Assembly (NCBI RefSeq): GCF_014651075.1
Contig: NZ_BMWE01000015.1
Span: 62,001 to 126,000 of the forward strand
DNA: 64,000 bases
Direction of reading: 5' to 3'
From: Streptomyces djakartensis
GTDB taxonomy: Bacteria; Actinomycetota; Actinomycetes; Streptomycetales; Streptomycetaceae
Shown: positions 49,781 through 58,502 of the stretch, piece by piece
Layout of the letters: every line of letters starts with the position of its first letter
How positions within the stretch are numbered: position 1 is the first letter of the stretch
Position numbers and translations under genes: made by a program
Notes under the pieces: generated by a model
What the model was told of the DNA's origin: nothing
The model's database searches: none
The model's input: the letters and a program-made list of their open reading frames with translations, nothing else

Positions 49781-50548
49781 ATGAACAGAACCGCGGAAGA
49801 ACGCCAGCGCGAGATCGTGCTCGTCGCCCGACGTGACGGCTCGGTCGACGTCACCACCCTCGCGGCCGAGCTGGGCGTCGCCAAGGAGACGGTGCGGCGG
49901 GACCTGCGCGTCCTGGAGGACCACGGCCTGCTCCGCCGCACCCACGGCGGCGCCTATCCCGTGGAGAGCGCCGGGTTCGAGACGACGCTGGCCTTCCGGG
50001 CCACCCGGCACGTCCCCGAGAAGCGCCGCATCGCGACCGCCGCGGCCGGACTGCTCGGCGACGCCGAGACCGTCTTCGTCGACGAGGGCTACACCCCGCA
50101 GCTCATCGCCGAGGCTCTTCCCCGGGACCGGCCGCTGACCGTGGTCACCGCGTCCCTGCCGGTCGCGGGCGCGCTCGCCGGGACCGACACCGTGTCCGTC
50201 CTGCTGCTCGGCGGCCGGGTCCGCTCCGGCACCCTCGCCACCGTCGACCACTGGACGACGAAGATGCTGGCCGGCTTCGTCGTCGACCTGGCGTTCATCG
50301 GCGCCAACGGCATCTCCCGCGAACACGGCCTCACCACCCCCGACCCGGCCGTCAGCGAGGTCAAGACCCAGGCCGTCCGGGCCGCCCGCCGCGTCGTCTT
50401 CGCGGGCGTGCACACCAAGTTCGGAGCGGTCAGCTTCTGCCGGTTCGCCGAGATCGGCGCGCTGGAGGCGATCGTGACGAGCACCCTGCTGCCCACGGCC
50501 GAGGCCCACCGCTACTCACTGCTCGGCCCCCAGGTCATCCGCGTCTGA
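49781..50548 (+). CDS. DeoR-family regulator of the polyol locus
   Basis: 255 residues: N-terminal HTH (EERQREIVLVARRDGSVDVTTLAAELGVAKETVRRDLRVLEDHGLLRRTHGGAY) and the DeoRC sugar-phosphate sensor (FVDEGYTPQLIAEAL, LLGGRVRSGTLATVD, FIGANGISREHGLTTPDP). AAGGCGGG precedes ATG 49781. It heads the co-directional polyol ABC operon and probably represses it. Confidence 0.92.
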   Translation: MNRTAEERQREIVLVARRDGSVDVTTLAAELGVAKETVRRDLRVLEDHGLLRRTHGGAYPVESAGFETTLAFRATRHVPEKRRIATAAAGLLGDAETVFVDEGYTPQLIAEALPRDRPLTVVTASLPVAGALAGTDTVSVLLLGGRVRSGTLATVDHWTTKMLAGFVVDLAFIGANGISREHGLTTPDPAVSEVKTQAVRAARRVVFAGVHTKFGAVSFCRFAEIGALEAIVTSTLLPTAEAHRYSLLGPQVIRV

Positions 50549-50627
50549 CCCCCGGACCCCACACCCCCTCAGGGCGCAGCCACGCCCTGCCATGCCCCTT
50601 ATCTCCCCATATCTCCAGGAGCGATCC

Positions 50628-52001
50628 ATGCGAACCCAGAGCCGACGACGGCCACCGCGAGCCACGCTCGCCCTGGCCGCCGCAGGGACGCTGCTCGCCC
50701 CGCTGCTGTCCGGCTGCTGGGTCGGCGCGGGCGGGGCCGGATCCGGCGGCGACGCCATCAACGTCCTGATGGTCAACAACCCGCAGATGGTCGAGCTGCA
50801 GAAGCTGACCCGGGCCCACTTCACCGAGGAGACGGGCATCAAGGTCAACTTCACCGTCCTGCCCGAGAACGACGTCCGCGACAAGATCAGCCAGGACTTC
50901 GCCAACCAGGCCGGCCAGTACGACGTCGCCACCCTGTCCAACTACGAGATACCGATCTACGCCCGCAACGGCTGGCTGCACGAGATGAACGGCTACCTGG
51001 CCAGGGACCCGGCCTACGACGAACAGGACGTGCTCAAGCCGATGCGCCAGTCCCTCACCGGGGACGACGGCAAACTCTACGGCCAGCCCTTCTACGGCGA
51101 GTCCTCGTTCCTGATGTACCGCAAGGACGTGTTCGAGAAGAAGGGCCTCACGATGCCCGCGCGCCCCACCTGGCAGCAGGTGGCGGACCTCGCCGCGAAG
51201 ACCGACGGCGCCGAACCGGGCATGAAGGGCATCTGTCTGCGCGGCCTGCCCGGCTGGGGCGAGGTGATGGCCCCCCTGACCACGGTCGTGAACACCTTCG
51301 GCGGCACCTGGTTCGACAAGGACTGGAAGGCGCGGCTCGACTCCCCCGCCTTCGAGAAGGCGACGAAGTTCTACGTCGACCTGGTGCGCCGGCACGGCGA
51401 GTCCGGCGCCGCCCAGTCCGGTTTCGCCGAGTGCCTCAACAACATGACCCAGGGCAAGGTCGCCATGTGGTACGACGCCACCTCCGCGGCCGGATCCCTG
51501 GAAGCGGCGAACTCCCCGGTCAAGGGCAAGGTCGGCTACGCCCCCGCCCCCGTGGAGAAGACCGAGTCCTCCGGCTGGCTCTACACCTGGGCCTGGGGCA
51601 TCCAGAAGGCCTCCCGCAATGCGGACAACGCCTGGAAGTTCGTCTCCTGGGCGTCCGGAAAGGGCTACGAGGAACTGGTCGGCGACACGGCCGGCTGGTC
51701 CGACGTCCCCGCGGGCAAGCGGGCGTCCACCTACGCCAACCCCGCCTACCGCGCGGAGGCCGCCGCCTTCCAGGAGATGACCAGGAAAGCCATCGAGGGG
51801 GCCAGGCCCGACGACCCCGGCGTCCAGCCGCGGCCCGCGCCCGGCATCCAGTTCGTCGGCATTCCCGAGTTCACCGACCTCGGTACCAAGGTCTCCCAGG
51901 AGATCAGCGCGGCCATCGCCGGACGCCAGTCCGTCGAGTCGGCCCTGAAGAAGTCACAGGCGCTCGCCGAGAAGATCTCCGAGGAGTACGAGGGACGATG
52001 A
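50628..52001 (+). CDS. Polyol/sugar ABC transporter substrate-binding lipoprotein
   Basis: 457 residues with lipobox LLSGCW (Cys near residue 30). Family marks of the SmoE/mannitol-sorbitol group: YDVATLSNYEIPIYARNGWLHEMNGYL, LYGQPFYGESSFLMYRKDVFEKKGL and MTQGKVAMWYDATSAAG. ATG 50628 follows CAGGAG; an earlier in-frame ATG has no signal-like sequence. Coupled by ATGA to the first permease. Confidence 0.92.
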   Translation: MRTQSRRRPPRATLALAAAGTLLAPLLSGCWVGAGGAGSGGDAINVLMVNNPQMVELQKLTRAHFTEETGIKVNFTVLPENDVRDKISQDFANQAGQYDVATLSNYEIPIYARNGWLHEMNGYLARDPAYDEQDVLKPMRQSLTGDDGKLYGQPFYGESSFLMYRKDVFEKKGLTMPARPTWQQVADLAAKTDGAEPGMKGICLRGLPGWGEVMAPLTTVVNTFGGTWFDKDWKARLDSPAFEKATKFYVDLVRRHGESGAAQSGFAECLNNMTQGKVAMWYDATSAAGSLEAANSPVKGKVGYAPAPVEKTESSGWLYTWAWGIQKASRNADNAWKFVSWASGKGYEELVGDTAGWSDVPAGKRASTYANPAYRAEAAAFQEMTRKAIEGARPDDPGVQPRPAPGIQFVGIPEFTDLGTKVSQEISAAIAGRQSVESALKKSQALAEKISEEYEGR

Positions 52002-52936
52002 CAGCGACGACGACGGCCCCCGTGGCCACGACCCCCGTACCGGCGACCCGGCCACCCTCCGCCCGGCTGCGCGCCTGGGCGACCAGAGCCCCGCTGCTGC
52101 CCGCCCTGATCTTCATGATCGTCGTCACCCAGCTGCCCTTCGTGGCCACGCTGGTGATCTCCTTCTTCGACTGGAACGCCCTCTACCCCGACGCCCGGCA
52201 CTTCACCGGCCTCGACAACTACCAGGAGGTCCTCACCGACGCGGACCTGCGCCACTCGGTGTGGACGACCGTGCTGCTGACGGTGGCGGTGGTGCTGGCC
52301 GGCCTGGTGCTGGGGCTGGTGCTCGCCCTGCTGCTGGACCGGAGGTTCCGGGGCCGGGGCGTGGTCCGCACGCTGCTGATCGCGCCGTTCCTGGTCGTCC
52401 CGGTCGCGGCGGCCCTGCTCTGGAAGCATGTGCTCTACAACCCCGAATACGGCCTGTTCAACGGGTTGTTGCACTATGTGGGCGGCCCGCAGCCGGACTG
52501 GATCTCCACCACCCCGCTGCTCGCCGTCGAGGCCTCGCTGGTCTGGCAGTGGACGCCGTTCATGATGCTGATCCTGCTGGCCGGCCTGCAGAGCCGCGAC
52601 CACGAGCAGATCGAGGCGGCCCGGGTCGACGGCGCGAGCGACTGGCAGATCTTCGTCCACCTGACCCTGCCGCACCTGCGCCGGTACCTCGAACTGGGCG
52701 CCCTGCTCGGCTCGATCTACATCGTCCAGAACTTCGACGCGGTCTTCACGATCACGTCCGGCGGCCTGGGCACCGCCAACCTGCCCTACACCGTCTACCA
52801 GAGCTTCTACCAGGCGCACGAGAACGGCCTCGCCTCGGCCGCGGGCGTCCTGGTCGTCATCGGCTCGATCGTCATCGCGACCTTCGCCCTGCGCGTGGTG
52901 TCGTCCCTGTTCCGTGAGGAGGTGTCCCGCGCATGA
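51998..52936 (+). CDS. Polyol/sugar ABC transporter permease (MalF type)
   Basis: 312 residues, six membrane segments, EAA loop EAARVDGASDWQIFVHLTLPHLRR. Start overlaps the binding-protein stop (ATGA); stop overlaps the next permease. No ATPase gene accompanies the operon. Confidence 0.93.
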   Translation: MTATTTAPVATTPVPATRPPSARLRAWATRAPLLPALIFMIVVTQLPFVATLVISFFDWNALYPDARHFTGLDNYQEVLTDADLRHSVWTTVLLTVAVVLAGLVLGLVLALLLDRRFRGRGVVRTLLIAPFLVVPVAAALLWKHVLYNPEYGLFNGLLHYVGGPQPDWISTTPLLAVEASLVWQWTPFMMLILLAGLQSRDHEQIEAARVDGASDWQIFVHLTLPHLRRYLELGALLGSIYIVQNFDAVFTITSGGLGTANLPYTVYQSFYQAHENGLASAAGVLVVIGSIVIATFALRVVSSLFREEVSRA

Positions 52937-53772
52937 GCGCACCGCCGGGCAACGTCATACGCCGTAACGGTCTGGGCCTGCTGGCCTGGCTGGCCGGGAT
53001 CGTGTTCTTCCTGCCCATCGCCTGGATGGCCCTGACGTCGTTCCACTCGGAGACGGACGCGGCGACGAACCCGCCGTCCTTCGCGGCCTCCCTCACCCTG
53101 GACGGCTACCGGGAGTTCTTCGGCGCGGGCGGCGGCGCCAGCCCCTGGCCCGCCCTGGTCAACTCGACCGTCGCGTCGGTCGCCTCCACGCTCCTCGTCC
53201 TCCTCCTGGCCCTGCCGGCGGCGTACGCGCTGTCGGTCGACCGCGTCCGCAAATGGACCGACGTCCTGTTCTTCTTCCTCTCCACGAAGATGCTGCCGGT
53301 CGTGGCGGGCCTGCTCCCGGTCTACCTGTTCGCCAGGAACGCCGGGATGCTCGACAACATCTGGCTGCTGGTCGTCCTCTACACCTCCATGAACCTGCCG
53401 ATCGCGGTGTGGATGATGCAGTCGTTCCTCGCCGAGATCCCGGTCGCGGTGATCGAGGCCGCACGGGTGGACGGGGCCAGGCTGCCGACGGTCCTCACCC
53501 GGATCGTCGCCCCGATCGCCCTGCCCGGCATCGCGGCGACCGCTCTGATCTGCTTCATCTTCAGCTGGAACGAACTGCTCTTCGCACGGGTGCTGACCGG
53601 CGTCGTCGCCGAGACCGCCCCTGTCTTCCTGACCGGCTTCATCACCAGCCAGGGCCTGTTCCTGGCGAAGGTCTGCGCCGCGTCGCTCGTCATCTCCCTG
53701 CCGGTGCTCGCCGCGGGGTTCGCCGCCCAGGACAAGCTGGTCCAGGGCCTGTCGTTGGGAGCCGTGAAATGA
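52933..53772 (+). CDS. Polyol/sugar ABC transporter permease (MalG type)
   Basis: 279 residues, six membrane segments, EAA loop EAARVDGARLPTVLTRIVAPIALPG, and KMLPVVAGLLPVYLFARN typical of the polyol group. ATGA overlaps on both ends. Confidence 0.93.
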   Translation: MSAPPGNVIRRNGLGLLAWLAGIVFFLPIAWMALTSFHSETDAATNPPSFAASLTLDGYREFFGAGGGASPWPALVNSTVASVASTLLVLLLALPAAYALSVDRVRKWTDVLFFFLSTKMLPVVAGLLPVYLFARNAGMLDNIWLLVVLYTSMNLPIAVWMMQSFLAEIPVAVIEAARVDGARLPTVLTRIVAPIALPGIAATALICFIFSWNELLFARVLTGVVAETAPVFLTGFITSQGLFLAKVCAASLVISLPVLAAGFAAQDKLVQGLSLGAVK

Positions 53773-54758
53773 AGGCCGCCGTCATCGAGTCCGTGGGCAA
53801 GGCCGTCGTCGCCGAGGTCCCGGACCCGACGCCAGGGCCGCGGCAGGTCGTCGTCGAGGTCGCGGCCTGCGGGCTGTGCGGCACGGACCTGCACATCCTC
53901 CAGGGGGAGTTCGCCCCCGAGCTGCCGATCGTGCCCGGGCACGAGTTCGCGGGCGAGGTGGTCGGCGTCGGCACCCGGGTCACGGAGGTGTCGGTGGGCG
54001 ACCGGGTGGCGGTGGACCCTTCCCTCTACTGCCACGAATGCCGCTACTGCCGCACCGGTCACAACAACCTCTGCGAACGCTGGGCGGCGATCGGCGTCAC
54101 GACGCCGGGCGGCGCGGCCCGGTACGCCCTCGCCCCGGTGGCGAACTGCGTGAAACTGCCCGACCACGTCCGCACCGAGGACGCGGCGCTCGTGGAGCCG
54201 CTCTCCTGCGCGGTGCGCGGCTACGACGTGCTCCGCTCCCGCCTCGGCGCGCACGTCCTGATCTACGGCTCCGGCACGATGGGCCTGATGATGCTGGAGC
54301 TTGCCAAGCGCACGGGCGCGGCCAGCGTGGACGTCGTCGACGTGAACCCGGCCCGCCTGGAGACAGCCCGCCGCCTGGGCGTCTCGGCCGCCGCGGCGAA
54401 CCCCGGCGAACTCGACCGCCCGCAGGGCTGGGACCTGGTCGTCGACGCCACCGGCAACGCGGCGGCGATCCAGGACGGCCTGGACCGGGTGGCGAAGGCG
54501 GGCACGTTCCTGCAGTTCGGCGTGGCCGACTACGCCACGCGCGTGACGATCGACCCGTACCGCATCTACAACCAGGAGATCACCATCACCGGCTCCATGG
54601 CGGTGCTGCACAGCTTCGAACGTGCGGCGGAGCTGTTCGCGAACGGGGTGCTGGACCCGGAGATCTTCATCAGCGACCGCCTGCCTCTCGACCAGTACCC
54701 GCAAGCACTGGAGCAGTTCGCGTCCGGGATCGGCAGGAAGATCGTGGTGGTCCCGTAA
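53769..54758 (+). CDS. Zinc-dependent polyol (sorbitol-type) dehydrogenase
   Basis: 329-residue medium-chain dehydrogenase. Catalytic zinc ligands Cys37, His58, Glu59 (ACGLCGTDLH, PGHEF); structural zinc loop Cys88, Cys91, Cys94, Cys102; Rossmann motif YGSGTMGLMMLELAK. Probably oxidises the polyol imported by the coupled ABC system to a ketose. Start overlaps the permease stop. Confidence 0.9.
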   Translation: MKAAVIESVGKAVVAEVPDPTPGPRQVVVEVAACGLCGTDLHILQGEFAPELPIVPGHEFAGEVVGVGTRVTEVSVGDRVAVDPSLYCHECRYCRTGHNNLCERWAAIGVTTPGGAARYALAPVANCVKLPDHVRTEDAALVEPLSCAVRGYDVLRSRLGAHVLIYGSGTMGLMMLELAKRTGAASVDVVDVNPARLETARRLGVSAAAANPGELDRPQGWDLVVDATGNAAAIQDGLDRVAKAGTFLQFGVADYATRVTIDPYRIYNQEITITGSMAVLHSFERAAELFANGVLDPEIFISDRLPLDQYPQALEQFASGIGRKIVVVP

Positions 54759-54771
54759 CGCGCCGTACAGC

Positions 54772-54816
54772 GGGGGGGGCAGGCGAAAACCGCTGGGCCA
54801 CCTGCCTCCCGCCCCC
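54772..54816 (+). terminator. Possible terminator of the polyol operon
   Basis: A G-run plus GGCAGG can pair with CCTGCC plus a C-rich tail across a 17-nt loop. The 6-bp core is certain; flanking pairing is bulged. Confidence 0.4.
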
Positions 54817-54829
54817 TACGCTCACGCCA
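54817..54829 (+). promoter_or_regulatory. -10 element for a leaderless transcript
   Basis: TACGCT at 54817-54822 ends 6 nt before ATG 54829, the spacing of a transcript that starts at its own AUG. The -35 is weak. There is no Shine-Dalgarno sequence, which fits leaderless translation. Confidence 0.5.
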
Positions 54830-55050
54830 TGCGACGACCCCACGGATTCAGCTACGAGCAGCACACCGGCAATACCGTCCGCATCACCCACCACGGCCGC
54901 CCCGCCACCACCCTGCACGGGCCCCGGGCCGCTCAGTTCCTCACCGAGGTCGAGGCATCCGACCCCCAGCTCGTCATGGCCCGCTGGACCGGCAACTACA
55001 AGCGGGGCAACGAACGCACGGCGCGCGATCACCCCCGCAATCGCCGCTGA
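54829..55050 (+). CDS. Small conserved hypothetical protein
   Basis: 73 residues, basic, beginning MRRPHGFSYEQHTGNTVRI and ending in NERTARDHPRNRR. I recall near-identical short proteins in other Streptomyces but no function. THHGRPATTLHGPRAAQFL looks like a short beta-beta-alpha unit. Probably translated from a leaderless mRNA. Confidence 0.7.
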   Translation: MRRPHGFSYEQHTGNTVRITHHGRPATTLHGPRAAQFLTEVEASDPQLVMARWTGNYKRGNERTARDHPRNRR

Positions 55051-55105
55051 CCCGATTGGGCGCAGAGTAAGGGAACGGCAAAACCGCCTCGCTCGTTCAC
55101 GGGGC

Positions 55106-56338
55106 ATGACAGCTATGACCCCCGGCTCGAACATCCCCCTCTCCGCCGCCCGCGTGACGGTGGACGTCGCCGCCCCCGTGCGGCTCGACGTTTCGGGCCT
55201 GCTGCTCACCGCCGACGGCAAGGTGCGCTCCGACGACGACTTCATCTTCTACAACCAGCCGTCGGGCCCGGGCGTGACGTACCGCTCGGGTGGCGGCACC
55301 TCGCCCGACGCGATCGTGGTGGACACCGCGGCCGTCCCCCCGGGCATCGAGAAGATCGTCGTCACGGCGAGCCCGGACGCCGCGGGCCAGACCTTCCAGG
55401 GCATCGAACCGACGGCCACCCTCCGCAACGCGGACGACAGCTCCGTCCTGGCCACGTTCACCCCTCCGCAGCTCGGCGCCGAGACGGCCCTGGTGATCGT
55501 CGAGATCTACCTGCGAGGCGGCCAGTGGAAGGCCCGGGCCGTCGGCCAGGGGTACGCCAACGGCCTCGCGGGCATCGCCACGGACTTCGGGGTCACGGTG
55601 GAGGAGCCGGCCGCCCCGGCCCAGACGGCGGCCCCGGCCCAGCCGGTGTCCCCGCCGCCGGCACCGCCGCAGCCCCCCGTCGCGCCGCCCGCCCCGCCCG
55701 TCTCCACGCCCGCGGCTGCCGCCGCCCCGGCCGCGCCCGCGCCGCCCGCGCCCGGCGCCGGGAAGATCAACCTCGACAAGGGCCGCGTCAGCCTCCAGAA
55801 GAACCAGACGGTCTCCCTGGTCAAGGGCGGGCGCCCCCTGCTCTCCCAGGTCCGGATGGGTCTCGGCTGGGAGCCGGCGTACCGCGGCAAGGACATCGAC
55901 CTGGACGCCTCGGTCATCGCCTACGGGCCGCAGCGCAACCACATCGACAGCTGCTACTTCGGCAAGCTCCAGATCATCGGAGGCGCGATCCGGCACTCCG
56001 GTGACAACCTCACGGGCGAGGGCGGCGGGGACGACGAGGTCATCGCGGTCGACCTCGGCCGTCTCCCCCAGGAGGTCACGGGCCTGGTCTTCACGGTCAA
56101 CTCCTTCTCCGGCCAGAAGTTCACGGAGGTCGCCAAGGCCTACTGCCGCCTCCTGGACGGCACGACCGGCGAGGAACTGGTCCGCTTCGACCTCACCAGC
56201 GCCGAGCCGCAGACGGGCGTGATGATGGCCAAGCTGATCCGCCAGTTCTCCGGAGAGTGGGAGATGACGGCGATGGGCGACTTCGTGAAGTCCCGCACGG
56301 TCAGGGGCATGGTCAAGCCGGCAGCCCAGGCCCTGTAA
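55106..56338 (+). CDS. TerD-family protein with two TerD domains
   Basis: 410 residues. TerD domain 1 (about 10-165; SDDDFIFYNQPSGPGVTY) and domain 2 (about 235-405; GWEP..GKDIDLDASVIAYG, GGDDEVIAVDLGRLPQEV, FTVNSFSGQKF) are joined by a Pro/Ala-rich linker (about 170-222). Acidic clusters match TerD calcium sites, more completely in domain 2. Family members act in tellurite/stress response and in Streptomyces development and secretion. Start ATG 55106, with ATG 55115 as alternative. A strong hairpin follows. Confidence 0.88.
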   Translation: MTAMTPGSNIPLSAARVTVDVAAPVRLDVSGLLLTADGKVRSDDDFIFYNQPSGPGVTYRSGGGTSPDAIVVDTAAVPPGIEKIVVTASPDAAGQTFQGIEPTATLRNADDSSVLATFTPPQLGAETALVIVEIYLRGGQWKARAVGQGYANGLAGIATDFGVTVEEPAAPAQTAAPAQPVSPPPAPPQPPVAPPAPPVSTPAAAAAPAAPAPPAPGAGKINLDKGRVSLQKNQTVSLVKGGRPLLSQVRMGLGWEPAYRGKDIDLDASVIAYGPQRNHIDSCYFGKLQIIGGAIRHSGDNLTGEGGGDDEVIAVDLGRLPQEVTGLVFTVNSFSGQKFTEVAKAYCRLLDGTTGEELVRFDLTSAEPQTGVMMAKLIRQFSGEWEMTAMGDFVKSRTVRGMVKPAAQAL

Positions 56339-56348
56339 GCGCCTTCTT

Positions 56349-56375
56349 CCCCGCGCCCCTTCAAGGGGCGCGGGG
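56349..56375 (+). terminator. Terminator after the TerD gene, fused to a dispersed repeat
   Basis: Perfect 11-bp stem CCCCGCGCCCC / GGGGCGCGGGG with a 5-nt loop. Its right arm is the first half of the dispersed repeat (copy 5). Confidence 0.78.
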
Positions 56376-56390
56376 AACTGCGCGACAAGC
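56365..56390 (+). repeat. Dispersed repeat, copy 5
   Basis: GGGGCGCGGGGAACTGCGCGA then CAAGC. This copy keeps the complementary left arm, showing that the repeat family can form a terminator-like hairpin. Confidence 0.8.
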
Positions 56391-56460
56391 CCCCACCGGC
56401 GGCACCCTGCGACACTCCCGCACCCCTACGGCGCCCGGGAGCGGCGACCGGCGCCGCCGC

Positions 56461-57036
56461 TCACACGGCCCTCGGCCGCACGCCCTCCACCCACAGCATC
56501 AGATAGCGCCGCACGTACGCGCACTCCGCATCCGCCAGCTCCGCCGCGGCGGCTACACCATGGACCAGCCGCAGGATGTCGACCGGCTCGACGTCACCCC
56601 GCAGCGTGCCTTCTTCCTGAGCCGCCCGGACCAGCCGTCCCGCCGCGCTCCTCACCGAGTCGCCGCAGGCCGTCCCCACGGGGGAGCCGGTGTCGCTGGC
56701 GGCCGGGCCCAGCAGGGCCTTCAGGCCGCGCACCTCGATCAGCCCGGCGCCGAGTTCGTACAGCCACTCCACCAGCGCCTCACCCGGCGGCAGCCCGGCC
56801 GCCAGCTCGTCCGCCCGGGCCGCGATCGCCTCGACACGGTCGAGGTACACGGCCTCCAGCAGCGCGTGCCGTGTCGGGAAGTGCCGGTACAGGGTGCCGG
56901 AGCCGACCCCGGCCCGCTTGGCGATGTCGTCGAGCGACGCCCCTTCCCCGTACTCGGCGAAAGCCTCCACGGCGACCTTCAGCAACCGCTCGTGGTTGCG
57001 CCGCGCATCCGCCCGCATGGGCCTGGCCCGCACCAT
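56461..57036 (-). CDS. TetR-family regulator
   Basis: 191 residues: HTH DARRNHERLLKVAVEAFAEYGEGASLDDIAKRAGVGSGTLYRHFPTRHALLEAVY, then a helical ligand domain. ATG 57036 has GAGGAG 6 bases upstream; an in-frame ATG at 57066 has less support. No divergent target gene is adjacent (236-bp gap to the next gene, which shows nothing else I can support), so its regulon is unknown. Confidence 0.87.
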   Translation of the reverse strand: MVRARPMRADARRNHERLLKVAVEAFAEYGEGASLDDIAKRAGVGSGTLYRHFPTRHALLEAVYLDRVEAIAARADELAAGLPPGEALVEWLYELGAGLIEVRGLKALLGPAASDTGSPVGTACGDSVRSAAGRLVRAAQEEGTLRGDVEPVDILRLVHGVAAAAELADAECAYVRRYLMLWVEGVRPRAV

Positions 57037-57272
57037 GCAGCACTCCTCACCAGCCGGGAACCCCACTCCTCAGCCTAGTGCCGGGGCAGGCGACGTCTTG
57101 CCCGTCGAGGAGCGGCGTCCGGTGCCTGCTCTCGGCGTGCCGGTGCGTGCCGGGCGTCGCGCCGGGGCGAACGTCGCCTGCCGCGGCGCCGGATCCAAGC
57201 CGCCGCCCCGGACGCCCGGCGTCAAGGGGTTCCGGTGCCGTCGCCCGGGCAGGTCCGCCGAGCCAGGCGGCC

Positions 57273-58310
57273 TCAGGCCGAGGCGCGCACCACGAGTTCG
57301 GGCACCACCCAGGCGTCCGCTCCGCGCAGCGGCTCCTCACCCGCGCGCAGCCGGGCCACCTGCTCGACGGCCAGCCGGCCGATCCGTCGCTTGTCGATGT
57401 GCAGGGTGGTCAGAGCGGGGTCCACCAGCTCGCCCAGCGAGAGGCCGTCGAAGCCGAGCACGGCCAGGTCGTCCGGAACCCTCCGGCCGTGCCGGCGGGC
57501 GGTACGCATCGCCCCCACCGCGATCAGGTCGTTGAAGCCGAAGACGGCGGTGATCTCCGGCCGCGCCGCGAGGAGCCGTTCCATGCCGGCCTCACCACCG
57601 GTCACGCTGTGCTCGGGGCACACCACGACCGCGTCCGCGCCGACCGGCAGGCCGAGCCGCCGTACCTGCTCCAGGAAGGCGAGCCTGCGGGGGCTGGGGC
57701 CGTGCACACCGTCCAGCATGCCGATCCTGCGGTGCCCCGCGCGGAACAGGTGGTTCATGCCCTGCTCGACTCCGGTGGCGGCGTCGATGCCGACGGCCGC
57801 GAACCGGGTCTGCTGCGGGCCGCGCTCCAGCAGCACCAGGGGCACGCCCCCGAGGTGCCGGGTCAGGACGTCGTCCGGGTCCCGGAAGTAGCCCACGACC
57901 GCGTCGGCCTGGTGGGAGAGCACGTCGAGGGCCTGCCGTTCCCTGGCCTCGTCGATCCGGGAGTCCCACACGACGACCTGCCAGCCGCGCTGCTCGGCCG
58001 CCTCCAGCACCCCGGCGGCCACCTCGGGGAAGAACGGGTTCCGCAGGTCCGGGATGACCAGGCCCGCCGTCACCGTCCCCTTCTGGACGAGCCCGCGCGC
58101 GAACCGGCTCGGCCGGTAGTCCAGCAGCCGCGCCGCCTCCAGCACCCGCTGCTTGGTCCCCGGGTCGATCTCCCCCTTGTCGTTGACCGCCCGGGACACC
58201 GTCTGGCGTGACACCCCGGCCAGTCGTGCGACGTCATGGATCGTCGCCCGGCGCCGGGCACCGGCGGGCCGGTCCGCACCCGGCTCCGCCCCCTGATTGT
58301 CCGTCCACAC
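57273..58310 (-). CDS. LacI-family regulator
   Basis: 345 residues: N-terminal HTH ATIHDVARLAGVSRQTVSRAVNDKGEIDPGTKQRVLEAARLLDYRPSRFARGL, then a periplasmic-binding-like sensor (GLVIPDLRNPFFPEVAAGV, ITAVFGFNDLIAVGAMRTARRHG). A TACAGT -10-like element (58323-58318) ends 7 nt before GTG 58310, and no ribosome site exists, so a leaderless start there is likely; GTG 58319 is the alternative. Could read the LacI-type operators at 41.3 and 44.8 kb (speculative). Confidence 0.86.
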   Translation of the reverse strand: MWTDNQGAEPGADRPAGARRRATIHDVARLAGVSRQTVSRAVNDKGEIDPGTKQRVLEAARLLDYRPSRFARGLVQKGTVTAGLVIPDLRNPFFPEVAAGVLEAAEQRGWQVVVWDSRIDEARERQALDVLSHQADAVVGYFRDPDDVLTRHLGGVPLVLLERGPQQTRFAAVGIDAATGVEQGMNHLFRAGHRRIGMLDGVHGPSPRRLAFLEQVRRLGLPVGADAVVVCPEHSVTGGEAGMERLLAARPEITAVFGFNDLIAVGAMRTARRHGRRVPDDLAVLGFDGLSLGELVDPALTTLHIDKRRIGRLAVEQVARLRAGEEPLRGADAWVVPELVVRASA

Positions 58311-58502
58311 GCGCAGCACTGTATCCGGCGGCCCCGGGGCCCGGCAGGGTCAGCCGGGCCCCCGGGCGGCGGACCGGCGGGGACTCGGCCGGCGGCCCCG
58401 GCGACGCGCTCCGTACAGTGCCGGCGACCGTCGGTGATCCGGCGGCCTGTCAAACGCGAGGCACTGCTGACAGGCCCTGGGCGGCCGGTCGGCTTCGGCG
58501 TT

